A DNA stretch of 64,000 nt, taken from positions 1,722,095 through 1,786,094 of the forward strand of contig JAHNZQ020003146.1 in NCBI GenBank assembly GCA_019155205.2. The letters are read 5' to 3'. The stretch comes from Gracilaria vermiculophylla (taxonomy: Eukaryota; Rhodophyta; Florideophyceae; Gracilariales; Gracilariaceae). Under the pieces are notes generated by a model. It did no database searches. It had not been told where the DNA came from and saw only the letters and a program-made list of their open reading frames with translations. Made by a program: the position numbers and the translations under genes. Shown here one piece after another: positions 43,490-53,599 of this stretch. The first letter of the stretch is position 1. Every line of letters begins with the position of its first letter.

Positions 43490-44490
43490 ATGAAACGTGG
43501 TAAACCCGTTTCCCATAAAAAAAAAAGAATTATATTGCCTACCAAGGCTCTCTGTTGCTCGCAGAGAGAAATTGCTGACACTCTCAATCGCTCTCGAATT
43601 GTTCTACAGAACTTTTTAAAGAATCTGGGAAAGTACAACATGCGTTTCAAAAGATCAAACAACAAAATATTGTCACCGTCAGTCAAAACAGCTTTGCTCC
43701 GTGCAGCATCACATTCAAACCAATCTGCTAAAGAGCTTCAAAATTCCTTTTTTTTTACCCGTTTTTGTCCGTGGAGTGCAGCAGATCCTGAAGGAATACC
43801 CAAATTTGATATATAAGAAAATGAAGTCCGTACCAATAATGACGCAACGCCACAAAAAAGGCAAATTTGGGCTCGTCATAAAATGACGTATATATTAGAA
43901 CAGTAGAAAACAATTATTTTCTCTGATGAAAAGAAGTTTAATCTTGATGGTCCAGATAGTTTTACTTACTATTGGCATGAAGTACAGAAGAAAGAAGTTG
44001 TTTTTTCAAAAAGACAAAATGGTGTGGATTCTATCATGTTATGGAGAGCATGTTTGTTAAATGGTCTAAGCAAGCTGGTGGTTTGAAAAGGAAGTAGGGA
44101 TTCTAAGAAGTACTGCGAAATATTACAGAAGGAAATGTTGCCGTTTGCAGCTCACACATTCGTAGAACCGTTTACGTTTCAACACGGTGGTTCCTCTATA
44201 CATCGGTCCGTATACACTACAAAGTGGTGAGAAGACCGTTACATCGATTTGATTTCATGGCCGGCTAAGTCGCAAGACTTCAATATTATGGAGAGCATTT
44301 GAGAGATACTGGCTCGCCGAGTGTATGCCAATCAGCGCCAATTTAAGGACGTTGGAACTTTGTTTAAAGTGGTGATTGTTTGTTGGAACAAGCTGACAAA
44401 TGAACACTTAGAAACGCTGTAGAACTGTCTACAAAAGCGTTGTATTAAAGGGGTGGAAAAAAAGGGAGAAAGGACAAAAGTATTGAGTTA
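43490..44490 (+). pseudogene. Second Tc1/mariner-type transposase family, T-C (broken)
   Basis: Starts MKRGKPVSHKKKR and shows the helix-turn-helix block CCSQREIADTLNRSRIVLQN near residue 30. The catalytic segments appear later in shifting frames: IFSDEKKFNLDGPD with the first Asp at about 43,920, YYWHEVQKKEVVF, then FQHGGSSIHRS at about 44,180 where FQQDNAPxHxS is expected, so the second Asp is Gly. NIMESI then ILARRVYANQRQFK at about 44,290 is the Glu region. Protein divergence from T-A and T-B is large, so this is a separate family. It has several stops and is dead. Confidence 0.78.
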
Positions 44491-44724
44491 AGTAAAAGTG
44501 TTTCTTGTTTTGGAATTTATTTATATTTCGTCGTCTCTTCTATTTTTTCTGTCGCTATACGGAGAACAGAAAGAGTTGGCGTTTTACAAAGCTGCACATC
44601 TACAACTCTTGTTTAGTTGAAGAAACAGATTGTGATACAAAGCGTCATTCTCTTCCACAGATTGTGAGAATAAGAAAGAGGCCGGTGGCCTTATTCAGGA
44701 TTCGCGCACTGTACAATACGTGCA

Positions 44725-45372
44725 ATTGGGTCGCTCCGAAAGACACAAATTTGCGTCAGCACTCAAATATCGAAATACATATTGGGAGATTTGATATGAC
44801 TGATATGGCCACAAAACGTCCGTACCAATTCGGCAACTCGAGCACACAACCATGTGCGAGTACAACTCTGAGTACTAGCGTCCGCATGCCTTCCATATCT
44901 ACAACCTCGCTCGCGATGCTGATGCACCGTCAGCGCAACGTGCCACGGCTCGGCTTTCAAAATCGTTTTAACCATTGTGCGAAGAAGACGCCGCGACCGC
45001 AGAGTGACCCAATGAGCGTTACACTGTTTTGCCATATCCTCTTTTACGGTACTGCTTCAGTCCATGTGCGATCAATCTTCGACTGCAGTGACCGGCTTTG
45101 ACCACTATACGTGTGTTGCAGTACTACAGCAGCTCGCTTCCCTGTACAGCAGATTTACTCTATACTTAAAAGACGGAAAAATCAGGATCCTCGTCTTTAC
45201 GAATCGCATAAGGGAACGGCCGAAAAGTCTGTCCGCGATTCAAGTTCTGTGGTTGATTCTTGCAAGGCAAAGAACACGCAAATTAATTTTTACGTTATGA
45301 ATTCTCTTTGGTATAACGTCGTCTGTGTGTTCGGTCTCTATTCGTTCTGGGTGACGGCTGTTGCTCCGTATA
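44725..45372 (+). mobile_element. H2b, left segment (PIF/Harbinger-like, interrupted)
   Basis: Starts ATTGGGTCGCTCCG, the H2 terminal repeat, and follows H2a (5474 to about 6168) closely, for example YGTASVHVRSIFD versus YGAASVHVRSIFD. It ends at the TA where Tc1 copy T-B is inserted. It encodes the N-terminal part of the H2 transposase, broken by stops. Confidence 0.82.
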
Positions 45373-46580
45373 CAGTGAGTTTCAAAAACATATTACCCCT
45401 CAAAAGTGCGCCAAAACTATACTGTAGGCTAGATTTTGCACACAGTTTATGTAGAATCGTTTCAAAAAGATGTGTACACCGCCTTCTTTTTAGTAAGATC
45501 GGGTCGAGGTCCGCCGCTTTCCAAGCAAGAACAGCTTCAAATCGTAAAATTAAACGCCGAGGAACATTTCAACTGTGCTATCGCTAAAAACTTGAAGCGT
45601 TCAAGGGTCACAAAAGCTACTTTTCTCAAAATTCTGACTCTATGTATTAAAACAATCTCCGGGACGCTCTAAGAAACTCAGCCCAGCAGGTAAAAGATGA
45701 ATTAAAAGGGGGTTGTGAAAAGAAGTATCATGCAAAAAATTGGAATAAATCTTAATATCAACGTTTCTAAATCAACTATATGGAGGCAGATAAACAGCAC
45801 AAATTTATTTAAATATAAACAAATGAAAAAAACTTTCTTTCTCCAAGACCATCACAAGCAAAAAAGGATTGACTGGTGTGCCGGCGGAACAGATTTCTAC
45901 AAATATTATTGGCACGATTTTCGTAAGGAACATGATGAGTTTTATACCAGGCATTCAGGTGGAGGCTCTGTAATGGTCTGGGCGGGCATTTCCAAAAAAG
46001 ATCTCACGGAAATTGTATTTATTGAAACGAACATTAATGCAGAAAACTATCAAGAAGTTCTATACAATGATTTCCTACCTTTTGGTTTATGTTTTCAAGA
46101 AGAAATTTTCATTTTTCAACAGGGTAATGCCCCTGTACAAACTTTATCTTGAATCAAAAATTGGCTACAGGAGTCTGAGGTATCTGTTTTAGAGTGGCCG
46201 GCGCGCTCACCAGATTTGAACTCACTCGAAAACGTTTGGAGACTGCTGGCGAGGATGGTTTATGCGCATGGAATGCAATTTGAGACAGTTTTTGAACCCA
46301 AAAACTTTATTAAAAAATGCTGGAAATCTATAACAGTTTTCAGTGTGGAAAAGTACATCAATTCGATGCCGAAACGCTGCATTAGCCTTATACAGCAAAA
46401 AGTATGCAAAATAAACTATTGAGCGTCACGCAGTAAAGATTTGTTATTGATGATCATATATTTTTGAAACGGTTTTTTAACTTTACTTTTTTCTGAAACC
46501 TATTTTTGTAGGCGTACAGTATACATTTGGTTTTTTTTTTTTAGATTTCACAGCATGTCGTATGTTTTTGAAAGAGTCTG
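45373..46580 (+). mobile_element. Tc1/mariner element, copy T-B (1,208 bp)
   Basis: Begins CAGTGAGTTTCAAAAACATA and ends TATGTTTTTGAAAGAGTCTG, flanked by TA on both sides (45,371-45,372 and 46,581-46,582). H2a at about 6165-6180 reads TTGTACTTTCAAGGGAC, the same site without the insertion. It is the same family as T-A. Confidence 0.92.
45495..46422 (+). pseudogene. T-B Tc1-type transposase (broken)
   Basis: Matches T-A closely (GRGPPLSKQEQLQIVKLNAE; YWHDFRKEHDEFYT; DLTEIVFIETNINAENYQEV; EWPARSPDLNSLENVWRLLA). The ATG equivalent to the T-A start is lost. About 60 bases around the first catalytic Asp are missing: the frame jumps from RIDWCAGG to TDFYKYYWHDF. The second Asp motif reads FQQGNAPVQ with Gly for Asp. 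A TGA at 46,150-46,152 interrupts the last third. The helical tail ISLIQQKVCKINY is complete. Confidence 0.87.
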
Positions 46581-46582
46581 TA

Positions 46583-46764
46583 CTTTCAAGGGACAGCCGG
46601 CCACAAGTCCAAATGCGAAATCAGCATGAGATCGAACAGTATAAGACTGCATATTCCACTAATTTTATGTCTCTGTAAGATGTACACGCTATAGCAGATG
46701 GGCTCAAGTTGTGCTTAGAGCAGTGTGGGGACTTCGTTATTCAGAACATGTTTTATAAAGGCTC
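46583..46764 (+). mobile_element. H2b, middle segment of the transposase gene
   Basis: Resumes H2 sequence after T-B, matching H2a at about 6170-6350. It includes the expected first catalytic region (AIADGLKL) and ends at NMFYKG just before the element X insertion. The last six bases AGGCTC recur at 51,485-51,490. Confidence 0.82.
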
Positions 46765-46953
46765 TGAAACGAAATACCAGTTGGGGCAAAGGAAGGCAGG
46801 TGAAATAAACTCAAATGATGACTTTCCTTGATGAATAATCGTTGGTTCGGTGTTGACGCCGCTACTTGACATCTACGACCTCCTATGTCACTATTGCTCG
46901 CAATAATCACTATATTGAACATAAAGATTTGGAGCCATTTTCACTTGAAGGGC

Positions 46954-46979
46954 CTACTGATCAGTATACTGATCAGTAG
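46954..46979. repeat. 26-bp perfect palindrome at left side of element X
   Basis: The core GATCAGTATACTGATC is extended by CTACT and AGTAG arms to a perfect 26-base palindrome. The 16-base core recurs at 50,997-51,012 and a one-mismatch version (CAGTATAGTGATCA) at 51,205-51,218. Repeats like these near transposon ends are candidate transposase-binding sites. Confidence 0.8.
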
Positions 46980-47162
46980 CTCTCAATTGGGGCGTCCTTC
47001 CAGGCCATGGTTTTGATCTCAAAAACCCTATAAGCTCCCGTTTTCTCGTCGCTTCTAGATTGATCTCCCTATTTCCATTACGCAAAGCTTTCAATATTCA
47101 AAATCCGACAAGAAACCGCTGCGGTAGGTGAAGCAGCATCTTGCCTAACAAACGCCTTCAAC

Positions 47163-48872
47163 ATGGCTACCGTCGTGCCCGGTGAGCAGAATACCACGAC
47201 CAAACCCACGCCGCTGCAGGCCTTCACACAACCCGTCGGCCCTCCAGCGCCACAAAGCAGTCCCTCGCATGCCCGTGCCGCAATCCAAGCCATACAAAGC
47301 GGGTCGGAGAGTGCGGCTAGTCGTAACGGGAGAGCAAGGCGATCACGAGGGAGAGGGAGAGCAAGAGATTCATCACGGAGGGGGCGTGCAGCCACAGGGG
47401 GCAGATGTAGGGGAAGAGGTCGCGGAGGAGGGACGACAGGCGCACGTCACGACGACCCCAGTGAAGGATGGACATTGACCAGGACTACCTGTGAGACTGT
47501 CGTCTTGGAGAGCGCTTTTGCTGAGAAGTTCCTCCAAAATAGAGCGCGGATGTTCTGTATCAATGCCGTTACCCAGCTAAAACTACACTGTGACGCACGC
47601 AGTCTGCCTTGTACTCGCTGCGGCTTTACGGTGCTCCTCCTACGAGGCCTCATCGACCAGTTACGAAACTGGGTTTATGAAGACATTCGACTGCAAAACA
47701 AAGACCAGGAATGTGTGAGTATCGCTGAAAAGTATCGCTACGTCTCCGTGTTGCTTTTATCTCACACAACCGGTTTTAGTTTCGAGAAGACCATCGAGGT
47801 GCTTCGCCAAACAGGGAGTACAGCACCTTCTCTTGATCGTGTTTGATTCATTGCGGACAACAGTCTTGCATACGCCACTACTGGAGGCGGTAGGCAAGGA
47901 AAGATGTATTGGAATGCGCAGAGGAACCAGACGCGGCAGCTGTCAGAGTTTGAAAGCATTGCTTTCAGAGATACTCGGAAGGTCTTTTTCTGTCCGCTAC
48001 ATCTGCTTTCGACCCTCGATGACGACCTGTACGGGACACGAGCGTCCGACAATCAAGTGAAAATGTTGAGCGCACGCAAGGCTTACAAGGAGGGACATTC
48101 GGCGGACGCTTTAGCTGATGCCCTCTTTCGCATCATCCTGGCCATACGCTTTCGTCCTAGTGGTGAAGCTCAGACCGTGTCTGTGAAAAAGCTTTTTTCG
48201 ACAGTACTTGATGGCAGGGGGGAGGAGGAAAACACTGGTTTCATAGTAATTGCAGACAGAGGCTACGGAAAGCAATCTTTTTTGGAGATACTCTCAGGTT
48301 TCGGTTTAAGTTCCGTGTTTTTTATGCCGGAACATTTGCTCCACGTGCATCTCTTCGTCGGGCTGTTCTATCTAGGCCCCGTACGCGATGACTTAGAAGA
48401 TGAAGCGCTTGATATCGGGGATGCGGAAGGCGAGTCCGAACCCGGGGCAGCTGAGATGGGGGATACGCATGGGGAGGGTAATGGGGAACATCCTGCTGTC
48501 GCTCCACACCAGTTATACTGCGATCGTCGCCGCACATTTGTGGTCGACGATGACCCTACTCTTGGTCCAGAAGCATTTTTCGCAACAAAAAATGCTGGTA
48601 CAGGCCGGGGTCGCTCTTGACAACGCAGCATGAATGCTAGCGCGGTACGTGAACGAGGTACAGACAAGTTTTCCAAGGTGCTGTAATTCATGTACACTGT
48701 GCTAGCTGGGATTCAAGATGCTCTTAATACGTGGATTGCGGTTCCCAAACAGAACATAGACAAAACGTTTATCTTGTTCCAGACACTTCGGCGCGGAAAT
48801 GAGATGCAAGACCTTCAGGATGTGGTGTCGGTGTTTCTTCGCGAGAGATGTGAGGTGCTAACTGTATCGTAG
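47163..48872 (+). pseudogene. Element X transposase-like domain (N-terminal part of long frame)
   Basis: MATVVPGEQNTTTKPTP is followed by a very Arg/Gly-rich segment (RARRSRGRGRARDSSRRGRA) at residues 55-100, resembling RGG-type nucleic-acid binding. The next 130 residues are helical. From about 47,990 to 48,370 comes a DDE-like stretch: STLDDDLYGTRASDNQVKML, EGHSADALADALFRIILAIR, then FIVIADRGYGKQSFLEILSG, FFMPEHLLHVHLFVG. The Asp residues in DDD and ADRGYGK could be the first two catalytic acids. An acidic tail (DDLEDEALDIGDAEGESE) follows. In-frame stops lie at 47,844, 48,618, 48,684 and 48,870, with no frameshift. I cannot name the superfamily. Confidence 0.6.
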
Positions 48873-49215
48873 AGGTGAGCTGATTGGTTCGTATTGCGGC
48901 AATTTCGCGTGACCAGCACTAATGCCGGTCTCGTTCTGATGAGCAGTCCATGCCTCAGATTCATACTGCGACTTCCCGCAAGCAGTGGTATGGAGGAAAC
49001 GACAATTCTACACTAATTTGAAAGGTTCTACAAGGGATGTTTTAGTAGAAAGACCTCTACGGAGGCGATGATGCGAGGAAGCGCGAACGAATGCGCCGTT
49101 TTCAGTGCACTTCGAGGAAAGCCCTTTGTAACAGCCGTGTTTGAGGTGGGAATGTTGGCTGTTAAGGAGCGTCGTTTTCTTGCCTGCTCACCAGATGAGA
49201 TAGCAGTGCTCGATA

Positions 49216-49529
49216 CTGTTGGTTAAACAGATGAGCTATTTGCGCTATACTCTCTTGTGACACAGGGCGCACAGTTCACCATATGAACTATCAACACGCC
49301 CCCTCGCCCTGTACTTCCTTACAGAACGAGACCTCGAGCTTACAGTAGCCAATCTTCACTACTGCTGTACACCTGTACAATTTCTCAGGCTCAGGTCACT
49401 TCTGGGAGTCGAACCCAGGGTCCTAGCGTTTAGCTGGGCCCATAACCTGTTGGTTAAACAGATGAGCTATTTGCGCTATACTTTTTGTGACACAGGGCGC
49501 ACAGTTCACCATTTGAACTATCAACAGAT
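49216..49529. repeat. Partial tandem duplication inside the nuclease domain
   Basis: About 83-88 bases beginning near GTTGGTTAAACAGATGAGCT occur at 49,216-49,303 and again at 49,446-49,528. They are near-identical except for a four-base indel and one substitution. The unit length is 230 bases, copy number about 1.4. It contains the tRNA-like segment at 49,394-49,476. Confidence 0.8.
49394..49476 (-). other. tRNA-like segment with pol III A and B boxes (SINE or tRNA pseudogene)
   Basis: On the minus strand, TAGCTCATCTGTTTAACC resembles a tRNA D-arm/A box. CTGGGTTCGACTCCCAG forms a perfect T-arm with a B box. An anticodon-like hairpin (CCCAG CTAAACG CTAGG) has one mismatch and would expose AAA. 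The 3' acceptor AAGTGAC finds no 5' partner, so this is not a working tRNA gene. A tRNA-derived SINE fragment is the likeliest origin. Confidence 0.45.
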
Positions 49530-50325
49530 ACATCTATGTATGACTCCGAAGGCGTGGGCGAGGTAACAATACAATATGGTGAAGGCAACGACATCATCTT
49601 TGCATTCGTGGAGATCAAGACCAGGTTGGCGGATTCAAGCGTAGGAGAAGCAGTATTGCTTTCATGCCCAAACGTGGTGCTTTGTGAGGCAAGGAATGAT
49701 ACATTCCACAAGTACATCCCTCAAGGGCACATGTCGCAAATCATGCAACAGGTGTTCGTGCTTGGCCTTTGTGTTGGCATTTATGTTGCCGCCGCTGAGA
49801 CGGGAATTCTGTACATCGTCGTCTATAGATGCTCTGAGAAGGTGCTGCGAACGTGTGGGGATTTCTTAATGGACATTGCCAGTCCTATTGTAAAGTAGGC
49901 TCATGAGGACACTCTCACCATCCCGTTGTTTGTAACTGCAGAATGCCAGCGAACGTTGCTGACAAGGCACAAGTTTTGGCATACCTTTGACGACCATGTG
50001 CGGAAAGAGGGATTTTTTCCATCCCCTGAAGCCTTTTAAACTCGCAACCCAAACGTTTTACTCCATAACCAAAGCTGAAGTCGATGGCGTTACGCAACCG
50101 AGAGCAATCTTGAGAAGCTGCACATCTTGTTTTAAATGGGAGCAAAAAATTGCTTCACAAACCATCAAGACGATAGCCATCAACGCATTTTTCTGCTGGC
50201 GAATGTTTGAAAGACAAGACCTGCTGCAGTCGTGACAAACATTTCATTCTTTGGAGAGCTATCGCAACCGGTTAAATAAAGTTCAAGGAACAGCTGATTT
50301 CATGTTTGACGTTTCCTAGGAACTT

Positions 50326-50873
50326 TTGAGCTATGCTGCCAGACTTCTCGCCTCTGAACAAGAGTGTGCAGCTGTTGAAGGGATGCTGGGTGATTGTTAC
50401 GAGGTTAAAAGGCTCATAGCTCTTGCTTATGGACGGAAAAGGAAGCGATTAGCCTTTTTCAACTCCGCAGAAGGGGTGGCTCTACGGATTTCTGTTCCCG
50501 GACACAGTCCAAAGCAGGGTGCTGTGCAGTACTGCACGCTTCGTGGACAACATCCTGGGCGGTACCGCGGCCATCGGACGATATACTCATGAATTTTATG
50601 TTCGAAATCTCTATGTATGAGATTTTACCCCGGGCTGCGTAAAAGCTGCTGGCATGTGTGGCATTCTTCGAGGGTGCTCAAGCCCCGAAGTACACATGCG
50701 GCAGTGTCACGTGGAAGCAGCGTCGAATTGGACGCCGTACAGGAAGTGTTGTCAATAGCAACTATGTGAGCATTGAGGCGGATGAGAACTCTTCAACAGC
50801 ATCTAACGACTTGGTGAACCGAAGAAGATCCACGAGAATCACGCTTGCAAGTGAGTTTCCGTCTAAATCATGA
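50326..50873 (+). pseudogene. Element X C-terminal coding remnant
   Basis: Two open stretches in different frames follow the nuclease. 50,326-50,592 reads YAARLLASEQECAAVEGMLG and RKRKRLAFFNSAEGVA. 50,658-50,873 reads RRIGRRTGSVVNSNYVSIEA and ends NRRRSTRITLASEFPSKS. They are probably the tail of the element X protein, basic at the end. No domain is recognised. Confidence 0.4.
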
Positions 50874-50996
50874 TGGAGACCGCGAGAGGGGATCAGTAAC
50901 ATGGAAGGAGGGGGGCGGAGGCGGCGTTTGGTGTAGAAAGCGGGTTCTTAGCTACCGGTATGGGGTAGTTTGCTAGGGCAGAAAGCGCATTCTAAA

Positions 50997-51218
50997 GATC
51001 AGTATACTGATCCATAACCGGTTTTTGGATATCCTGAGCCGTTCATGGTAGCCAAAGTTTGACGCGTTGCCATCCAGCCAATTTCAATCCGTCAAGCGTG
51101 AAAAGTGGCACGTTCCTCAAGAAAGACGTGAAAAACACGTTCAACTACTTTGTGGACACGGAGGGGGAGACAAGCAAAACTACTGCACGGAAATATGGTA
51201 TGTGCAGTATAGTGATCA
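50997..51218. repeat. Palindrome copies at right side of element X
   Basis: GATCAGTATACTGATC at 50,997-51,012 is identical to the core of the left palindrome. CAGTATAGTGATCA at 51,205-51,218 is a one-mismatch relative. The remaining 51,219-51,484 is AT-rich with no gene. Confidence 0.75.
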
Positions 51219-51490
51219 ATAAATTTTGGCTCTAGGGATATAGAGAATCATAAGCCCTTAGAAGGTGGCATAATCACAGATATCAAATATACTAGCTAGA
51301 TGCTTCTCAATTGCTCCAAACTTTTCTAGAACACTAATTATAAACCTCTAGATGCGTTACAGCAATGCAACATAAAATTCTACACGCAAAATAAAAACTA
51401 AAAACGTAAATGCCACGCCAAATATGCCTTGCTGGCATGCGTCTAGAACATCCTAGAATAACTTGGACTATTCTAAATTGTTACAGGCTC

Positions 51491-52849
51491 GCCACAGAGC
51501 CGCAACGTTGGTAATTGTTTTGTTTTTGCACCCTCGGGGATTTTCATATCATGTTCAATCAATGCACCCGGATTTATGCTTGACTCGCAAACAGCAGGAT
51601 GGGATGGAGTGTACCAAAAACTTGAAGATTGCTACTGGACTTTTGGGAGCCGATGTGTGGTAGACTATGCGTTTTTAGGAGGGGATTACCCTTTCCCCAT
51701 CAAATCCGCACAGGACGAAACCAAAGCAAACTGTGCAGCGGAACTTGTTTTCTTAAGACAAGCAACTTCTGCGAGACAAGCGTCGGAGTGGGGCATGAGG
51801 GCTGTCAAAGGATCATTTCAAACGATGAAAGACCGTGTCGTTTATGAAGAACTTGGACAACGAAAGCTAATGCTACTCTCTACTATTTTACTCTTTAATG
51901 TAAGATATCGTATGGTTGGTGTCAATCAGATTCTATCTTTGTGCATGACGTATCTCGGTGCAGAGACCAACTTTTTTGCATGAATAGCTACTTATTTAGG
52001 TGTCTTCAAAACAAGGGTTCTGAGGTTTGAGTATCGTCATCATTTCCAAAACATGCTGATGACGTGCCGACTCTGGATGAGCTCTCCTTTTGTTCTCTTC
52101 TCTTTTCTCTTGACGACACCTCATATCATTTTCTCTGCGCTGCTGCTCTTGCAAGAGTGACATTTGGAAAAGCTGGCAAAAATTTTCTTCTTCTATTCCT
52201 CTCGATGAGCATGGGAGGTGAGCTTGGGAACGCTTGAAGACGATAAGGCGCGCACCGACCGTTGGTGGAGGACCATCAATAGTATCAGCGATAGTGTTGT
52301 TCGAGGTGGCGGGAACTCATCCAACATTCGATGAGTTTGGGGAAGCGAGCTCGTTTTCATCCGAGTCCATTGTGTTATCAGCTTCGTCATCACTGTTCGG
52401 TAAAATTCCACCAATATTCTGCTCTGCATCTGCACCTTCCCAGATGTCGGTTTACTCGCATATACGGAATCGCAAGCTCGTAGCACACCACACGTCATCT
52501 GGCATCCTCGTATTGCCGGTGGGAACTTTGCGACGGTGAAGGGAAGCAAACGTACGCGTGATATTATCCATAGTGCACTTTTCCACAACAAACATCTCTC
52601 CGTGCTCCCTCGCAAGCATATCCTGCTCTTTTTTGGAAAGAGGTAGATACTTCTCAATTACATTCAGTACACTTTCAACTTCTTTCTGCGTGAAGCCTAT
52701 TCCTCTAGTAGAGATATAACGACGACTGCCTCGCTAACGATATCGCTGTGTCAACAGATGAACAATTGTAGGAGGATTACTACGTCTTTCATAACCATGC
52801 GCTCGGTAAGCACAGTTTGAAGCCATAGTGAAAGCAGCACGTGGGGTGT
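51491..52849 (+). mobile_element. H2b, right segment (transposase C-terminus and partner gene)
   Basis: Resumes H2 sequence at about 6350 of H2a. The plus frame 51,576-51,983 reads LDSQTAGWD (catalytic Asp kept), FGSRCVVDYAFLGGDYPF, IKSAQDETKANCAAELVFLR, QATSARQASEWGMRAVKG, and ends VGVNQILSLCMTYLGAETN. The minus strand 52,849-52,160 is a broken copy of the DUF6818-like partner gene. The segment ends where the A3 LTR begins, inside the partner gene, and does not reappear beyond A3. Confidence 0.8.
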
Positions 52850-53402
52850 GTGGTATTGTCAGTCCTCCTTTCGAGGTAGTAGAGCACAACGTCAGTTAGG
52901 AGTTTTTGTTGACTCCAAAGGTGTCTGCTTCTGAAGGTGGTCTCCAGTATTCGCTGTCGCAAGCCGGGGGAATTCTGAAAGATAATCCGCAAACAACAAG
53001 CGTAGGGGAAGGTTCACTGGGCGGACAATGCTCCTACAGGTGCTGCTATGATTCGACCTGGGGATCGGCGGCTTAAAAACCTGGGGATGATTGACGAGAG
53101 TCTCCAACCGGAAAAGTAAATGAAGAATCAAGGGTGCTTGGTTTTACTTCCCCCAGACGTGCGGCTCGACCGCCAGATTAAGTATCAAGCAGCGAGCCCG
53201 CCTCGGCAGGTCTCACCACGTAGTAATTACCTGCACAAATTAACAAAAATAAATATAAATTCTACCTTCTCTAAAGGATAATGTAGCGCACGCGGGCCGA
53301 CTTAAACACCATGTGGCTCAATTGATAAAAGACGAGACTTCCTTAAGAATATCACGTCATAAAGCCACACCACCATTTCGCCTTGACAGCCACTGTAATA
53401 CA
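52850..53402 (-). repeat. 3' LTR of chromovirus A3 (minus orientation)
   Basis: Begins TGTGGTATTGTCAG and ends near CCACTGTAATACA. It shares the full body of the A1 LTR at 3145-3693. The polypurine tract lies immediately to the right. Confidence 0.88.
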
Positions 53403-53404
53403 TA

Positions 53405-53415
53405 CCCTCTTTCCT
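53405..53415 (-). promoter_or_regulatory. Polypurine tract of chromovirus A3
   Basis: On the minus strand AGGAAAGAGGG directly precedes the LTR start, as GGGAAAAGGGG does in A2. Confidence 0.68.
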
Positions 53416-53599
53416 AAATTGCACCACGTCCTTGAGGTGTATCTTCCCATTCCTCGATCTCCGGAGGGGCTTTTATCTTTGTCGATGCAAGCGCGGCCTC
53501 CGGCGATGTGCCGCATTCTCTCCTTCAGGCGTTCCTTCATACTTCCATACTCCTGCGCGGCGTACCACCGCAGGCTCGTGTTTTATCCCTTGCGGTATT

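Larger units (their letters stand above)
48960..50235 (+). pseudogene. Element X YqaJ/lambda-exonuclease-like nuclease domain
   Basis: In the same frame as the transposase-like part, 49,050-49,226 reads RGSANECAVFSALRG, VFEVGMLAVKERRFLACSPD then EIAVLD. 49,536 onward reads GEGNDIIFAFVEIKTRL and, later, IPQGHMSQIMQQVFVL followed by GIYVAA. The order NE, then ASPD-like, then EIK, then Q-x-x-Q is the metal-binding signature of PD-(D/E)XK nucleases of the YqaJ (lambda exonuclease) type, which degrade or trim DNA ends. A 230-base partial tandem duplication (49,216-49,529) splits it between the SPD and EIK motifs. A stop occurs at about 49,896 and a frameshift follows before 49,987. Confidence 0.62.
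46765..51490 (+). mobile_element. Element X: 4.7-kb insertion with a transposase-like and nuclease frame
   Basis: H2b sequence stops at 46,764 and resumes at 51,491, with AGGCTC at both junctions (46,759-46,764 and 51,485-51,490), probably a target duplication. The insertion carries one long plus-strand coding frame from 47,163 to about 49,898, then shifted frames to 50,873. Copies of a GATCAGTATACTGATC palindrome lie near both ends. No long terminal inverted repeat was found by eye, so the superfamily is undetermined and a nested pair of insertions cannot be excluded. Confidence 0.65.

Noticed and set aside
49394..49476. Functional tRNA gene
   Set aside because: The T-arm is perfect but the acceptor stem does not pair, the D-arm is irregular and the anticodon would be AAA. 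Treated as a SINE or tRNA pseudogene.
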